Shown here: piece after piece, positions 23,398 to 32,292 of the stretch
How the letters are laid out: each line of letters begins with the position of its first letter
Numbering within the stretch: position 1 is the stretch's first letter
Assembly: GCA_964383665.1 (NCBI GenBank)
Contig: CAYLHO010000001.1
Coordinates: 124,001-188,000, forward strand
Reading direction: 5' to 3'
From: UMGS687 sp964383665
GTDB taxonomy: Bacteria; Bacillota; Clostridia; Christensenellales; UBA1242
Length of the DNA: 64,000 nt
Notes under the pieces: generated by a model
The model's input: only the letters and a program-made list of their open reading frames with translations
The model's database searches: none
What the model was told of the DNA's origin: nothing
Translations under genes and position numbers: made by a program

Positions 23398-25776
23398 TTA
23401 TTTATTAACTTGTTTTAAAAAATTTATTGTTGAAAGAATTTTTGAGTTTGAAAGGTCGTTCTTTTTGTTTTCTTCAATTTTAATTGTTAAGTCCTCGCCG
23501 GTTTCAATTTTAACAATTCCAAGTTCGGAAAGAATCAACAGATATGCATAGAAACAATTGAAAGGAATTTTAATTGTTTTGCAAATTGAATTGTAGAAAT
23601 GGGAAATGTTTAAGAACTTTTGTCCGTTGAATGCTTTAAGATTAACATAAAAATTCCCAAAAGACGTTCTTGAAAGATTAAGAGTTTGAAAAAGTTTTTT
23701 TGGGAACGCACCAAAAGAAGGAACATAAATTGTTGCATCTGTGGTTTTTGAAATTGCAGCAAGATATGACTTATCTAAAATTGGTTCAAGGAAAACAATC
23801 TTTTTATAGTTCTTAAAAATTTCAAGGTTTGTTGGGTAAAGATAAAGTGCGTTATAGGCGGAATCGGAGGAATTGTTGAAAACAAAAAGTTCCGCAATGT
23901 TCTTGCTTGAATATTCTTCAACAAATTTTCGATATGATTCGCAGTTTGAAGAAACAAAAATTGTTCCAAAAGGGCAGGAATTGCATTCGGCAAGAAGTTC
24001 AATAAGATTTGATTTCTCATAACTCTCAATTTTGCAGTTGCCGCGTGTTCCAATGTGTCGAAGTTGTTCAAAAACAAATGCATCAAGATTTCCTGAAAAA
24101 CTTTTATCAAGTTCAAATCCGCCATCGAAATTTTTAACGATTCCCTTAATTTGCGAACCTTGTTTGTTTTGAATTTCAAAAATAACATTTTTTTGCTTTG
24201 AATATTTAAGCGAAAAATATTTTTCCGTGCAGTTGAAATATAGCAAACTTAATTTTCCAATTCCAATGTTATAGTGGGTTGAAAAGTTTTTAAGTTGAGC
24301 TATTTTTGCATTTTGAGAGGAAATTTTGAAAAGGGGTTTCGAGTTGTTAAGTCCAAATGGTTCAAACATTGCAAGTTCGGAAAGGAATTTGTCGGTTATC
24401 ATGTTTTCCTCAATGTCAAGGTCGTAGTAGTAAATTGGGGAAAAGGCCTTTGTGCTAACTTTTTTGAAAATAAAATCATTAACACGCGATTTAAATTCGT
24501 TAAAATTTTCCTTTTTAAGGCACAGCCCCGCCGCCATTTTATGCCCGCCAAACGTTTCCAAAATGTCTTGCATGCTTGAGAGAATTTCATGGACATTAAC
24601 GTCTTGAAGACTTCGAGCCGAGCCTTTCAAAATTCCGTCTTCTTCCGAGAACAGGAATGTTGGGCGATTATATGTTTCAACAATACGCGCGCAAACAATT
24701 CCTAAAATTCCGCTGTCCCAATTTTTTGAATAGAGAACTATTGAGCGGACAGAGGAAAGGTTAACTTTCTTAAGCATTTTTATGCAGTCGTCATAAACAT
24801 CGCTGCATGCTTTTTGCCTTCGAGTGTTATGATTGGAAATTTTATTAATTTGGGTTTTAATTTTAACTGGGTCGGTTTCAAGATAGAGCTTTAACGAATC
24901 GGCAGCATCGCCCATGCGCCCGCTTGAATTGAGCTTTGGGGCAATTTTAAATGCGATGTCGGTTGAGTTAACGTTTTTGATTGAAATTTTGTTCTCTTTG
25001 AAAAGCGCCTTAATCCCAACTGGCAAGTATTTGTCAAAAAGCTTGATCCCAAGCGAAACAATTGCGCGATTTTCGCTTGTTAAGGAAACAATGTCGGCAA
25101 TTGTTGCAATTGCGGCAATTGGCAAAAACTCCTCGGCGCTTTCGTCGCCCAAAAGTGCTTGAGAAATTTTAAGGGCAACTCCTGTTCCGCAAAGCTCGTG
25201 GAAAGGGTAGTCTTGATTTAAAAATTTTGGGTTTATTGTTATTGCATTTGGAATTTCATCTGGAATTTCGTGGTGGTCGGTTACAATAACGTCAATTCCA
25301 AGGCTTTTTGCATAGGCAACTTCATTTTTGCAGGATATTCCGCAATCAACAGTTATTATAAGTTCTGGATTGAAATTTGCATTAATTTTGTCGATAACAG
25401 AGTTTGTTAAACCATAGCCGTCAACAAACCTGTTTGGAAGATAGTAGGAAGCAGAGCAGCCAAGTTTTTCAAGCGTTTTAAGCATGATTGCTGTTGCACT
25501 AACTCCGTCAACATCGTAATCGCCAAAAATTAAAATTCGCTTGTTGTTTTGAATTGCCTCTTTAATTTTTTTGGTTGCTTCTTCCATTCCCAAAAGCAAA
25601 AATGGATTGAAAAAATCCTTTTTTGTTGGATTGAAAAAGTCATGTATTTTTTCTTCTGTTGTAAGGCCGCGCGAAAATAAAAGCTCAACCGTTTTTTCGC
25701 AAAGATTGAGTTTTTGCGACATATCGGACATGAGCGCAAAGTTGTCTTTTGCGTTATAAAATTTTTGTTGTATCAT
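23398..25776 (-). CDS. recJ: Single-strand DNA exonuclease RecJ
   Basis: A 792-residue protein. DHH motifs are DYDVDGVSA (about residue 86), TVDCGIS, TDHHE, and DHHA1 ends GGHKMAAGL. Middle OB-type domain and the Firmicutes C-terminal extension make up the rest. RecJ degrades 5' ssDNA in recombination and base-excision repair. It leads the recJ-hemZ pair on the minus strand. Confidence 0.93.
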   Translation of the reverse strand: MIQQKFYNAKDNFALMSDMSQKLNLCEKTVELLFSRGLTTEEKIHDFFNPTKKDFFNPFLLLGMEEATKKIKEAIQNNKRILIFGDYDVDGVSATAIMLKTLEKLGCSASYYLPNRFVDGYGLTNSVIDKINANFNPELIITVDCGISCKNEVAYAKSLGIDVIVTDHHEIPDEIPNAITINPKFLNQDYPFHELCGTGVALKISQALLGDESAEEFLPIAAIATIADIVSLTSENRAIVSLGIKLFDKYLPVGIKALFKENKISIKNVNSTDIAFKIAPKLNSSGRMGDAADSLKLYLETDPVKIKTQINKISNHNTRRQKACSDVYDDCIKMLKKVNLSSVRSIVLYSKNWDSGILGIVCARIVETYNRPTFLFSEEDGILKGSARSLQDVNVHEILSSMQDILETFGGHKMAAGLCLKKENFNEFKSRVNDFIFKKVSTKAFSPIYYYDLDIEENMITDKFLSELAMFEPFGLNNSKPLFKISSQNAKIAQLKNFSTHYNIGIGKLSLLYFNCTEKYFSLKYSKQKNVIFEIQNKQGSQIKGIVKNFDGGFELDKSFSGNLDAFVFEQLRHIGTRGNCKIESYEKSNLIELLAECNSCPFGTIFVSSNCESYRKFVEEYSSKNIAELFVFNNSSDSAYNALYLYPTNLEIFKNYKKIVFLEPILDKSYLAAISKTTDATIYVPSFGAFPKKLFQTLNLSRTSFGNFYVNLKAFNGQKFLNISHFYNSICKTIKIPFNCFYAYLLILSELGIVKIETGEDLTIKIEENKKNDLSNSKILSTINFLKQVNK

Positions 25777-25855
25777 AAAAAACCTTGTTTTTACACATCA
25801 AATGTGCAACATATTCACTGTTAGGATACCACAAATTAAGTTTCTTACAAAACAA

Positions 25856-25887
25856 AAAAGGAAAATCTTTCAAAAGATTTTCCTTTT
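25856..25887 (-). terminator. Terminator of the two-gene operon 27,614-25,907
   Basis: A 15-bp near-perfect arm pair AAAAGGAAAATCTTT / AAAGATTTTCCTTTT (25856-25870 and 25873-25887), with T-rich sequence after it on the minus strand. Confidence 0.7.
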
Positions 25888-25906
25888 GCTTATTAAATCA
25901 AATTTT

Positions 25907-26290
25907 TTAATTATCTTGGGGATCGTCGAAAAACACATACATGTTTGCAAGGGTTGCACAGCAAATTATAAGTTCAAAAAATCTTTTTTTTGCGTTTGTC
26001 GAATTGATTTCTGCTTTAATTTCACCTTTTTCAATTGTGAATCGATAGTGATTTGCAACGTCGGTTATGCATTGTTTAACATCACGAGCGGTAAGTTCAT
26101 AGGTTGTGTTCATGAATCGAAGAGTGTTTTTGTTGTCGGTTAAAAAGAATTTATCCCCGTCCTTTTTAACAAAAACTCGAAGGGGAATTCCCTTTTTTAA
26201 TTCAACATTTGTTTTAATTTCAACAAATGAACTGTCGATTCTTATAATTTCGTTTTTAGATTGAATTAAATTAATAATTTCTTCCATCAT
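25907..26290 (-). CDS. DUF1828-like protein
   Basis: A 127-residue protein. The first 60 residues (IKTNVELKKGIPLRVFVKKDGDKFFLTDN then TLRFM) match the pattern I know for DUF1828, strands with a KDGDxxxLTD core, and the rest is helical with FELIICCATLANMYVF. It overlaps the upstream gene by 20 bases, so the two are translated together. DUF1828 is linked to phage and toxin-antitoxin contexts, though function here is unknown. Confidence 0.5.
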   Translation of the reverse strand: MMEEIINLIQSKNEIIRIDSSFVEIKTNVELKKGIPLRVFVKKDGDKFFLTDNKNTLRFMNTTYELTARDVKQCITDVANHYRFTIEKGEIKAEINSTNAKKRFFELIICCATLANMYVFFDDPQDN

Positions 26291-27614
26291 TCTTTCTTGC
26301 CTCTCTTCGTTGTTTTTGTTTCATTTTTTTGTTGTATTGAGCCATGTTAATGTTGTTTGAACCGGTGTAAGCATTTTTAACTTTTTGACTGTTGTAATAA
26401 GATTCATTACGAAGTTCAAAGTTAATTTCTTCATCATTTTTTTGAGCTTCTTCGGAAGTTTCATAATGGAAAATTGAATTTTTGTTTTTCTTGGCTTGTG
26501 GCGTCGAATGTTTATATGAAACAGGCATTGTTTCAAGGTCGAATTCTCTTTCGTCTGGGCCAAATTCTCTTTCAAGTTCTAAATCGATTTCTCTGTCGGA
26601 AATTTTCGATTCTTCCGCCGATTCAACATAAATTCTTCTGTGTTTCAAAATTGGCTTTTGGTCTTTTATGTTTTTTTGCGATTTTTTCTTTGTTTGTTCT
26701 TTTCCAATTGCTTGAAGTTTTGCTTCTTCTTTCTTTTTGCAAATTTCAGTTATAAGTTCAAAATATGGGCCTGCTTTTTCAAATTTTTGAGGCATTCTTT
26801 TGAAGTCCATTTTAACGTTATATCGCTTGAAGAAGAAATTTTTTGCTTCGTCGCAATTGTTAAAAGTTTGGAAAGGAACAGCCTCTTGTTTTCCCATAAT
26901 TTGTGATTGCAAAATTTCATCGGAGGAGTAGCCTTCATTTTGTAGAATATTAAAAAGCGAAACGGTTGCACGTTTGTTTGTGTAGTGCAAGTGGGCAGTT
27001 GACATCAAAAGACGACATTGTCTTTGTTCGGTGTAGTGCCTTGAGCCGTCATAGAACAAGTTTTGGTGGTTGGAATTTGGGTCGTATCTTTCAAGGTTAA
27101 CAAAGTTTTTTCCGCCCAAAACAACGCCAAGGCTAGATTTAAGAATGCTTTTCTTCTTTCCGTTAACTCCAATTGTTTCTCGTTTGAAATTAAGTTGGAA
27201 AGGAATGTATTCCCCGTTAAGTTTTCCAATTAACAACATTCTAATTTCGTCTGTTAAAGTGTTGTCGGCTTCCTTTTTGTGGACGTGCTGAATTTTTGCA
27301 AGAACTTTGTCGCAAGCAATAAGTTGTTCAACAAATCTATCTTCCAAAGGAACAACAATTTTTTGAACTCTTGTCATATATGAATGAGTGTCGAAAGCGA
27401 TGTTATCGATAAGCATGTCTTTCGAAATGCTGTAGAATCTTTGAGGGTTATATCCCAAAATTGAGTTTGCAGCATTGGTCATGGTTATGAAAACTTTTTC
27501 AATGTCTTCTTTTGGGGTTAGCGTTAAATTAAGATTCTTTGCGCTAACTTCCTTGATTGGTGTTAAGGTTTTTCCAAATTCGTTTTTGTTTAATGTTGAT
27601 TTAAATTCTTCCAT
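26271..27614 (-). CDS. Hypothetical protein with a Lys/Glu-rich tail
   Basis: A 447-residue protein. A clear GGAG ribosome site lies before ATG 27614. The N-terminal 280 residues are a folded domain: LNLTLTPKEDIEKVFITMTN, then SILGYNPQRFYSISKDML, then VPLEDRFVEQLIACDKVLAKIQHV and SSLGVVLGGKNFVNLERYD. The last 150 residues are charged and probably disordered (KKKEEAKLQAIGKEQTKKKS and repeated acidic EREFGPDEREFD). I do not recognise a family. The overlap with the DUF1828-like gene suggests a two-protein system. Confidence 0.5.
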   Translation of the reverse strand: MEEFKSTLNKNEFGKTLTPIKEVSAKNLNLTLTPKEDIEKVFITMTNAANSILGYNPQRFYSISKDMLIDNIAFDTHSYMTRVQKIVVPLEDRFVEQLIACDKVLAKIQHVHKKEADNTLTDEIRMLLIGKLNGEYIPFQLNFKRETIGVNGKKKSILKSSLGVVLGGKNFVNLERYDPNSNHQNLFYDGSRHYTEQRQCRLLMSTAHLHYTNKRATVSLFNILQNEGYSSDEILQSQIMGKQEAVPFQTFNNCDEAKNFFFKRYNVKMDFKRMPQKFEKAGPYFELITEICKKKEEAKLQAIGKEQTKKKSQKNIKDQKPILKHRRIYVESAEESKISDREIDLELEREFGPDEREFDLETMPVSYKHSTPQAKKNKNSIFHYETSEEAQKNDEEINFELRNESYYNSQKVKNAYTGSNNINMAQYNKKMKQKQRREARKNDGRNY

Positions 27615-27635
27615 TTTTTCTCCGTTCCTAATTAA

Positions 27636-27664
27636 ATTTTAATCTAAAGATTAAACAAAGTCAA
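27636..27664 (-). promoter_or_regulatory. Sigma-A-type promoter of the two-gene operon
   Basis: On the minus strand TTGACT (27664-27659), spacer 17, TAAAAT (27641-27636), then GGAG before ATG 27614. It is divergent from the ung promoter 11 bases away. Confidence 0.65.
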
Positions 27665-27674
27665 TAGTTAATTC

Positions 27675-27702
27675 TTGATTTTTGGAAAATACATGCTATA
27701 AT
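27675..27702 (+). promoter_or_regulatory. Promoter implying a leaderless mRNA (ung)
   Basis: TTGATT (27675-27680), spacer 16, TATAAT (27697-27702). ATG 27709 sits at the expected +1. Confidence 0.7.
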
Positions 27703-27708
27703 ATGAAT

Positions 27709-28368
27709 ATGTTTCCTATAGCAAAAAATTGGTATGAACTTTTAAAAGACGAATTTAATTCAAACGAGTTTAAAAAACTCCAAACTTTTTTGAATGCAGA
27801 ATATGCAACCCACAAGGTTTATCCTGCGGCAAAAAACGTTTTTAATGCACTTAATTTGGTTAAATTTAATGATGTTAAAATTGTTATAATTGGGCAAGAC
27901 CCATACCACCAGCCAAATCAAGCCCACGGGCTAAGTTTTTCGGTTAAGGATGGAACAAAAATTCCACCTTCACTTCAAAACATCTTTAAAGAAATTAAAA
28001 AAGAAACAGGGAAAGATTCGCAATCTAACGGCGATTTAACAGTTTGGGCAAAACAAGGCGTTTTGCTTTTAAACAGTGTTTTAACAGTTCGTGACAGTTG
28101 CCCAAATTCCCATAAAAACAAGGGTTGGGAACAAATTACAGGGAAAATCATTAAACTCCTTAACGAAAGGGAAGACCCAGTTATCTTCTTCCTTTGGGGA
28201 GCAAATGCAATTGAACTTGGGAAGGATATCGACGAAACTAAACATAAGGTTTTAAAATGTTCCCACCCAAGTCCATATTCGGCAAATAAAACATTTTTTG
28301 GTTGTAACCACTTTGAAACAGCAAATGAATTTTTGCGAAGTCAAGGAAAAACAGAAATTGAATGGTAG
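27709..28368 (+). CDS. ung: Uracil-DNA glycosylase
   Basis: A 219-residue base-excision enzyme of family 1. The catalytic motif is GQDPYHQP with Asp64, and the C-terminal motif is HPSPYSA (usually HPSPLSA). GVLLLNSVLTVR and IFFLWGANA are conserved. ATG 27709 is chosen because the -10 box covers the earlier TTG 27682 frame start, which therefore cannot be transcribed; it also restores the family start MFPIAKNWYELLKDEF. No ribosome site is present. Confidence 0.93.
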   Translation: MFPIAKNWYELLKDEFNSNEFKKLQTFLNAEYATHKVYPAAKNVFNALNLVKFNDVKIVIIGQDPYHQPNQAHGLSFSVKDGTKIPPSLQNIFKEIKKETGKDSQSNGDLTVWAKQGVLLLNSVLTVRDSCPNSHKNKGWEQITGKIIKLLNEREDPVIFFLWGANAIELGKDIDETKHKVLKCSHPSPYSANKTFFGCNHFETANEFLRSQGKTEIEW

Positions 28369-28386
28369 GAAGGAGGGAGATTAACA

Positions 28387-28983
28387 ATGGGTTGGATTGT
28401 TGCTCTTGGAAGTATATCTGTTGTTGCGTTAATAATTGTTTTGGCATTTGGAATTAAGAAAAACAGAGAAAAAAAACACAAAGATAATGTTAAAAAAGAG
28501 AAAAAACCATTTACATTTGAGTTTAAGAAAATTCGAAAAAACAAAAATGGAAAACTCGACACAAAAGGTTCTTATTGCGACACTGTTGATAAATTCCTCT
28601 ATCGAAAGGAAATTAAAGTTTATGTTTTAATTAACAAGGTTTTGCCAAAAGGATTTATTGCTTTTCCAAAGATTTCTTTAAAATCAATTTTAGAGCCGGT
28701 TGGAAGCCATGTCTTATATGATTCCGTTAAGAGCAAGGTTGTTGACATTGTTGTTTTTGAGAGAGAAACAATGAAGCCGCGAGCAGTTATCGACATTTTT
28801 GATGGGAGTATTGGCGATGAACAACTCGACACTTTTTCGCCAGCAGTTGCGGAAGCGCTTAAAAGCGCCGAACTTCCAATTGTTTCAGTTAAAGTTAAAA
28901 CTGATTACGACCAAAAAGAACTTGAATCGCAGATTCTCGATGCTCTTGGATTGAGTTGTAATCAAGAAGAAACAGAAAATTAA
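28387..28983 (+). CDS. Membrane-anchored DUF2726-like protein
   Basis: A 198-residue protein with AGGAGGG ahead of ATG 28387. Residues 4-23 form a membrane helix followed by a Lys-rich stretch. From residue 60 the pattern FLYRKEIKVYVLINKVLP, then VVDIVVFERETMKPRAVIDIFDG and LPIVSVKVKTDYD matches DUF2726, a small restriction-endonuclease-like fold with a putative DNA-binding role. The catalytic D...E-x-K is only weakly kept (VDIVVFE, VIDIFDG). Its start follows ung by 18 bases. Confidence 0.6.
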   Translation: MGWIVALGSISVVALIIVLAFGIKKNREKKHKDNVKKEKKPFTFEFKKIRKNKNGKLDTKGSYCDTVDKFLYRKEIKVYVLINKVLPKGFIAFPKISLKSILEPVGSHVLYDSVKSKVVDIVVFERETMKPRAVIDIFDGSIGDEQLDTFSPAVAEALKSAELPIVSVKVKTDYDQKELESQILDALGLSCNQEETEN

Positions 28984-29085
28984 GAACAAACAATCAAAGA
29001 ATAAAAAATAATTTTTGTGCATAATTATTCAAAACGTCAACACTTGGCATTAACCAATGTTGATGTTTTTTCATATATAAAACAA

Positions 29086-30126
29086 ATGGGAAAAAATGGC
29101 GAAAAAATAATTTCAAAAAAACAACTTTTAAAAAATCTTGAAGAAATTAAAAAACTTGCAAAGGGAAAGAAAATTTGCGTAATGATTAAGGCAAACGCCT
29201 ATGGGCATGGGTTAAGCGAAATTGCAGGCATGTTGCGAGGGAGAGTTGATTTTTTTGGGGTTGCAAACGTTAGTGAAGCGCTTGAGGCTCGAAAAGTTTG
29301 CAAAAGTTCAAAAATTTTGATTGTTGGAAAAACTTTTGATTTTAAAACATGCGAAAAAAACAATATAAGTTTTGTTATTGAAAGCTTTTCGCAATTCAGT
29401 AAGCTTGTTGAATATGTTAAAGATAAAAATGTAAAAAACTGCATAAATATTCATATTAAAATAAATTCTGGAATGAATCGACTGGGGATTAATTCTGTTA
29501 AAGAATTTAAGGAAATATATAAACTTTGCGAAAAATTTGGGATTTGTGTTGAAGGAATTTTAACCCATTTTGCAACAGCCGATTGCGATTCGAATTTTTA
29601 TGAAAAACAAAAAACTTTCTTTAAAAAATTTCTTAATGAAATCCCAAAACGTGAAATGCCAATTGTCCATGTTGGAGGGTCGGCGGCACTTCTTCAAAAT
29701 AACGATTTTGATTTTGATATGATTCGGGTTGGAATTGCAATTTATGGATATTTAAAAAAGTGTAATGTTAAGGGAATCCTTCAAATTAAATCGCATTTAA
29801 TTAAGGTTTTTGAAGTTAGAAAAGGCGATAGAATTGGCTATGCGAATGGGTTTGTTGCAAAAGAAGATATGAAAATTGGAATTGTTCCGCTTGGTTATGC
29901 CGACGGAATTTCAAGGAATCTTTCTAACAAGGCGGAAGTTGTTGTTAACGGGAAAAAATGTAAGATCGTTGGATACGTATGCATGGATATGTTCTTTGTT
30001 GATTTAAGCGGAAAAGAAGCAAAAGAGGGCGATGAGGTTATCGTTTTTAACGACGCAAAAAAATATGCCCGAATTCTGGGCATATCTCCATATGAGGTTT
30101 TAACGCGTTTTTCTTTAACAAGGTAG
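29086..30126 (+). CDS. alr: Alanine racemase
   Basis: A 346-residue PLP-dependent enzyme making D-Ala for peptidoglycan. The PLP lysine is Lys35 in IKANAYGHG. The second catalytic Tyr lies in IGYANGF, followed by VPLGYADGISR. The C-terminal CMDMFFVDLSG is conserved. ATG 29086 is preferred to GTG 29017 because the latter adds 23 unusual residues and covers a TATATA box that ends 7 bases before ATG 29086. Ends five bases before the stop of convergent gapA. Confidence 0.9.
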   Translation: MGKNGEKIISKKQLLKNLEEIKKLAKGKKICVMIKANAYGHGLSEIAGMLRGRVDFFGVANVSEALEARKVCKSSKILIVGKTFDFKTCEKNNISFVIESFSQFSKLVEYVKDKNVKNCINIHIKINSGMNRLGINSVKEFKEIYKLCEKFGICVEGILTHFATADCDSNFYEKQKTFFKKFLNEIPKREMPIVHVGGSAALLQNNDFDFDMIRVGIAIYGYLKKCNVKGILQIKSHLIKVFEVRKGDRIGYANGFVAKEDMKIGIVPLGYADGISRNLSNKAEVVVNGKKCKIVGYVCMDMFFVDLSGKEAKEGDEVIVFNDAKKYARILGISPYEVLTRFSLTR

Positions 30127-30131
30127 TTGGG

Positions 30132-31142
30132 CTAGTTTGCTGTGCCAACAAGTTTAAGCATGTCAACAAGTTTGCATGTATAACCATATTCGTTGTCGTA
30201 CCATGCAACAAGTTTAACGAAAGATGGGTTAAGCATTATTCCAGCTTTTTCGTCAACAATGCAGGTTCTTGAGTCGCCAATGAAATCGCTTGAAACAAGA
30301 GGAAGGTCTGTTGTTCCAATAATTCCTTTAAGCTCGCCGTTTTCGGCTTTTTTAATTGCGTTAATAATTTCTTCGTAAGTTGTTTCTTTTTCAAGTTTAA
30401 CGGTTAAATCAACAACTGAAACATCAAGAGTTGGAACTCGGAAACTCATTCCAGTAAGTTTTCCTTTAAGTTCTGGAATAACTTGGCTAACCGCTTTTGC
30501 AGCGCCCGTTGACGAAGGAATTATGTTGTTGGAAGCCGCACGCCCTCCGCGCCAGTCTTTTTTTGAAACGCCATCGGCAGCAAGTTGCGAAGGGGTTAAA
30601 GAATGGACTGTTGTCATAAGCCCTTCTTTAATTCCAAAGTTATCGTTAATAACTTTTGCAAGTGGGGCAAGGCAGTTGGTTGTGCAACTTGAATTTGAAA
30701 CAACTTTCATGCTTGGGTTGTATTCGTTGCTGTTAACTCCCATAACAAACATTGGGCAACCTTTCCCTGCGGCGGTTATAACAACTTTTTTTGCGCCCGA
30801 GCCAATATGTTTTTCGGCTTCTTCGGCAAGGGTATATTTCCCGCTTGCTTCGGCAACAACGTCTGGTTTTGTTAAGTTCCAGTTAATGTGGGCTGGTTCA
30901 TATTCGCTGTAGAAATCAATTTTTTTTCCATTAACAACAAGTTTTCCGTCTTTTGCGTAAACCTCGCCGTTAAATTTTCCGTGGACTGTGTCGAATTTAA
31001 GCATGTATGCGGCATAGTCGGCGTCGATGAATGGATCGTTGATTGCAACAACTTCAACGTCATCTCGTTCGCTTGCAATTCGAAGGATCAAACGTCCAAT
31101 TCTTCCAAAACCATTTATTCCAATTTTAACTTTCTTTTTCAT
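30132..31142 (-). CDS. gapA: Glyceraldehyde-3-phosphate dehydrogenase
   Basis: A 336-residue NAD-linked glycolytic enzyme. It starts at ATG 31142 (AAGGAGAAAA upstream; an in-frame start at 31181 has none), giving MKKKVKIGINGFGRIGRL. NAD motif GINGFGRIGR, catalytic SNSSCTTNCLAP, and WYDNEYGYTCKLVDM are complete. It is the last gene of the rpiB-to-gapA operon. Confidence 0.97.
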   Translation of the reverse strand: MKKKVKIGINGFGRIGRLILRIASERDDVEVVAINDPFIDADYAAYMLKFDTVHGKFNGEVYAKDGKLVVNGKKIDFYSEYEPAHINWNLTKPDVVAEASGKYTLAEEAEKHIGSGAKKVVITAAGKGCPMFVMGVNSNEYNPSMKVVSNSSCTTNCLAPLAKVINDNFGIKEGLMTTVHSLTPSQLAADGVSKKDWRGGRAASNNIIPSSTGAAKAVSQVIPELKGKLTGMSFRVPTLDVSVVDLTVKLEKETTYEEIINAIKKAENGELKGIIGTTDLPLVSSDFIGDSRTCIVDEKAGIMLNPSFVKLVAWYDNEYGYTCKLVDMLKLVGTAN

Positions 31143-31153
31143 ATTTTTCTCCT

Positions 31154-32263
31154 TTAAATTAAGTTTTCTGGATTTAAGCATTTAAGTTTGTCAATAACAA
31201 AAAGTCCATCTTTTCGAATTAAAACATCATCGAAATAAATCTCTCCGCCGCCGTGTTCTTTAAGCATTGAAAGAACCATGTCCCAGTGGATTGACGAAAT
31301 GTTTCCGTTTGGTGCTTCATTTTCATAGCAACAGCCCGGTGTGAAGTGGATTGAACCTGCCATTTTTTCGTCGAATAATATATCCTCGAAGCCGCGGGTT
31401 ATATACGGGTTAACGCCAAGCGAAAATTCTCCAAAATATCTTGCGCCTTCGTCGGTGTTTAAAATTGAGTTAAGCTTTTCTTCGTTTGTTCCTGTTGCTT
31501 TAATAATTTTTCCGTCTTTGATTTCCAAACTTATGTTTGAAAATGAAATTCCGTTATATGAAGTTGGAAGATTATAGGATATTTTCCCGTTAACACTTGT
31601 CTTAATTGGGGCAGTGAAAACTTCGCCGTCGGGAATGTTCATGTTTCCTGCGCATTTGATTGCAGGAATTCCCTTAATCGAAAAAGTTACATCTGTTCCT
31701 GGGGCAACAAGGCGAACCTTGTCTGTTTTTTCCATAACTTCAACAAGATTCTCCATTGCTTTGCTCATTTTGGAGTAGTCCAGGTTGCAAACTTTATAAT
31801 AAAAATCTTCATATTCTTCTGTGCTCATTTTAGCACTTTGGGCAAGCCCTGCGCTTGGAGCCATTAAAAGAACCCATTTTGTGTTGCTAACTCGTTCGGA
31901 CCTTACTTTTTCGGTTAATCGATTGTTAATTGAAATTTTTTCGGAAGGGACATCGCTTGTTTCAAAAATGTTTTGTGCTCCGCGAATTGTTATATATGCG
32001 TCCATTTTTTTCATAAATTCAAGATCGAAATCGCTTTTAAGTGAAATTCTTTCTTCGCTTTCGCCCATGAGAATTTCGCGTGAAATTTCGCTGCTTAAAA
32101 GGGTTACATATGGAAATGCGCCAACAGAGTAGGCTTCCTTAACAAGCGCCTTAACAATTTTTGGATCGCAATCTTTTGCCTCAATTAAAAGGCGTTCGCC
32201 TTTTTGAAGATTAAGAGAATATGAAATTATGTTTTCAGCAAGTTTCTTAACTCTTTCGTCCAT
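31154..32263 (-). CDS. M29-family metallo-aminopeptidase
   Basis: A 369-residue peptidase of the AmpS/aminopeptidase II type (M29). Ligand regions are visible: NIPDGEVFTAPI, SLGVNPYITRGF, AGSIHFTPG and the closing SSIHWDMVLSM. It acts on N-terminal residues of small peptides in the cytoplasm. Second to last in the operon, 29 bases after the upstream gene. Confidence 0.9.
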   Translation of the reverse strand: MDERVKKLAENIISYSLNLQKGERLLIEAKDCDPKIVKALVKEAYSVGAFPYVTLLSSEISREILMGESEERISLKSDFDLEFMKKMDAYITIRGAQNIFETSDVPSEKISINNRLTEKVRSERVSNTKWVLLMAPSAGLAQSAKMSTEEYEDFYYKVCNLDYSKMSKAMENLVEVMEKTDKVRLVAPGTDVTFSIKGIPAIKCAGNMNIPDGEVFTAPIKTSVNGKISYNLPTSYNGISFSNISLEIKDGKIIKATGTNEEKLNSILNTDEGARYFGEFSLGVNPYITRGFEDILFDEKMAGSIHFTPGCCYENEAPNGNISSIHWDMVLSMLKEHGGGEIYFDDVLIRKDGLFVIDKLKCLNPENLI

Positions 32264-32292
32264 TTTAAGCCCCCCATTTTAATATTATTGTC

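Noticed and set aside
29017..29085. GTG start of alr
   Set aside because: It would add 23 residues not found in alanine racemases and cover a -10 box.
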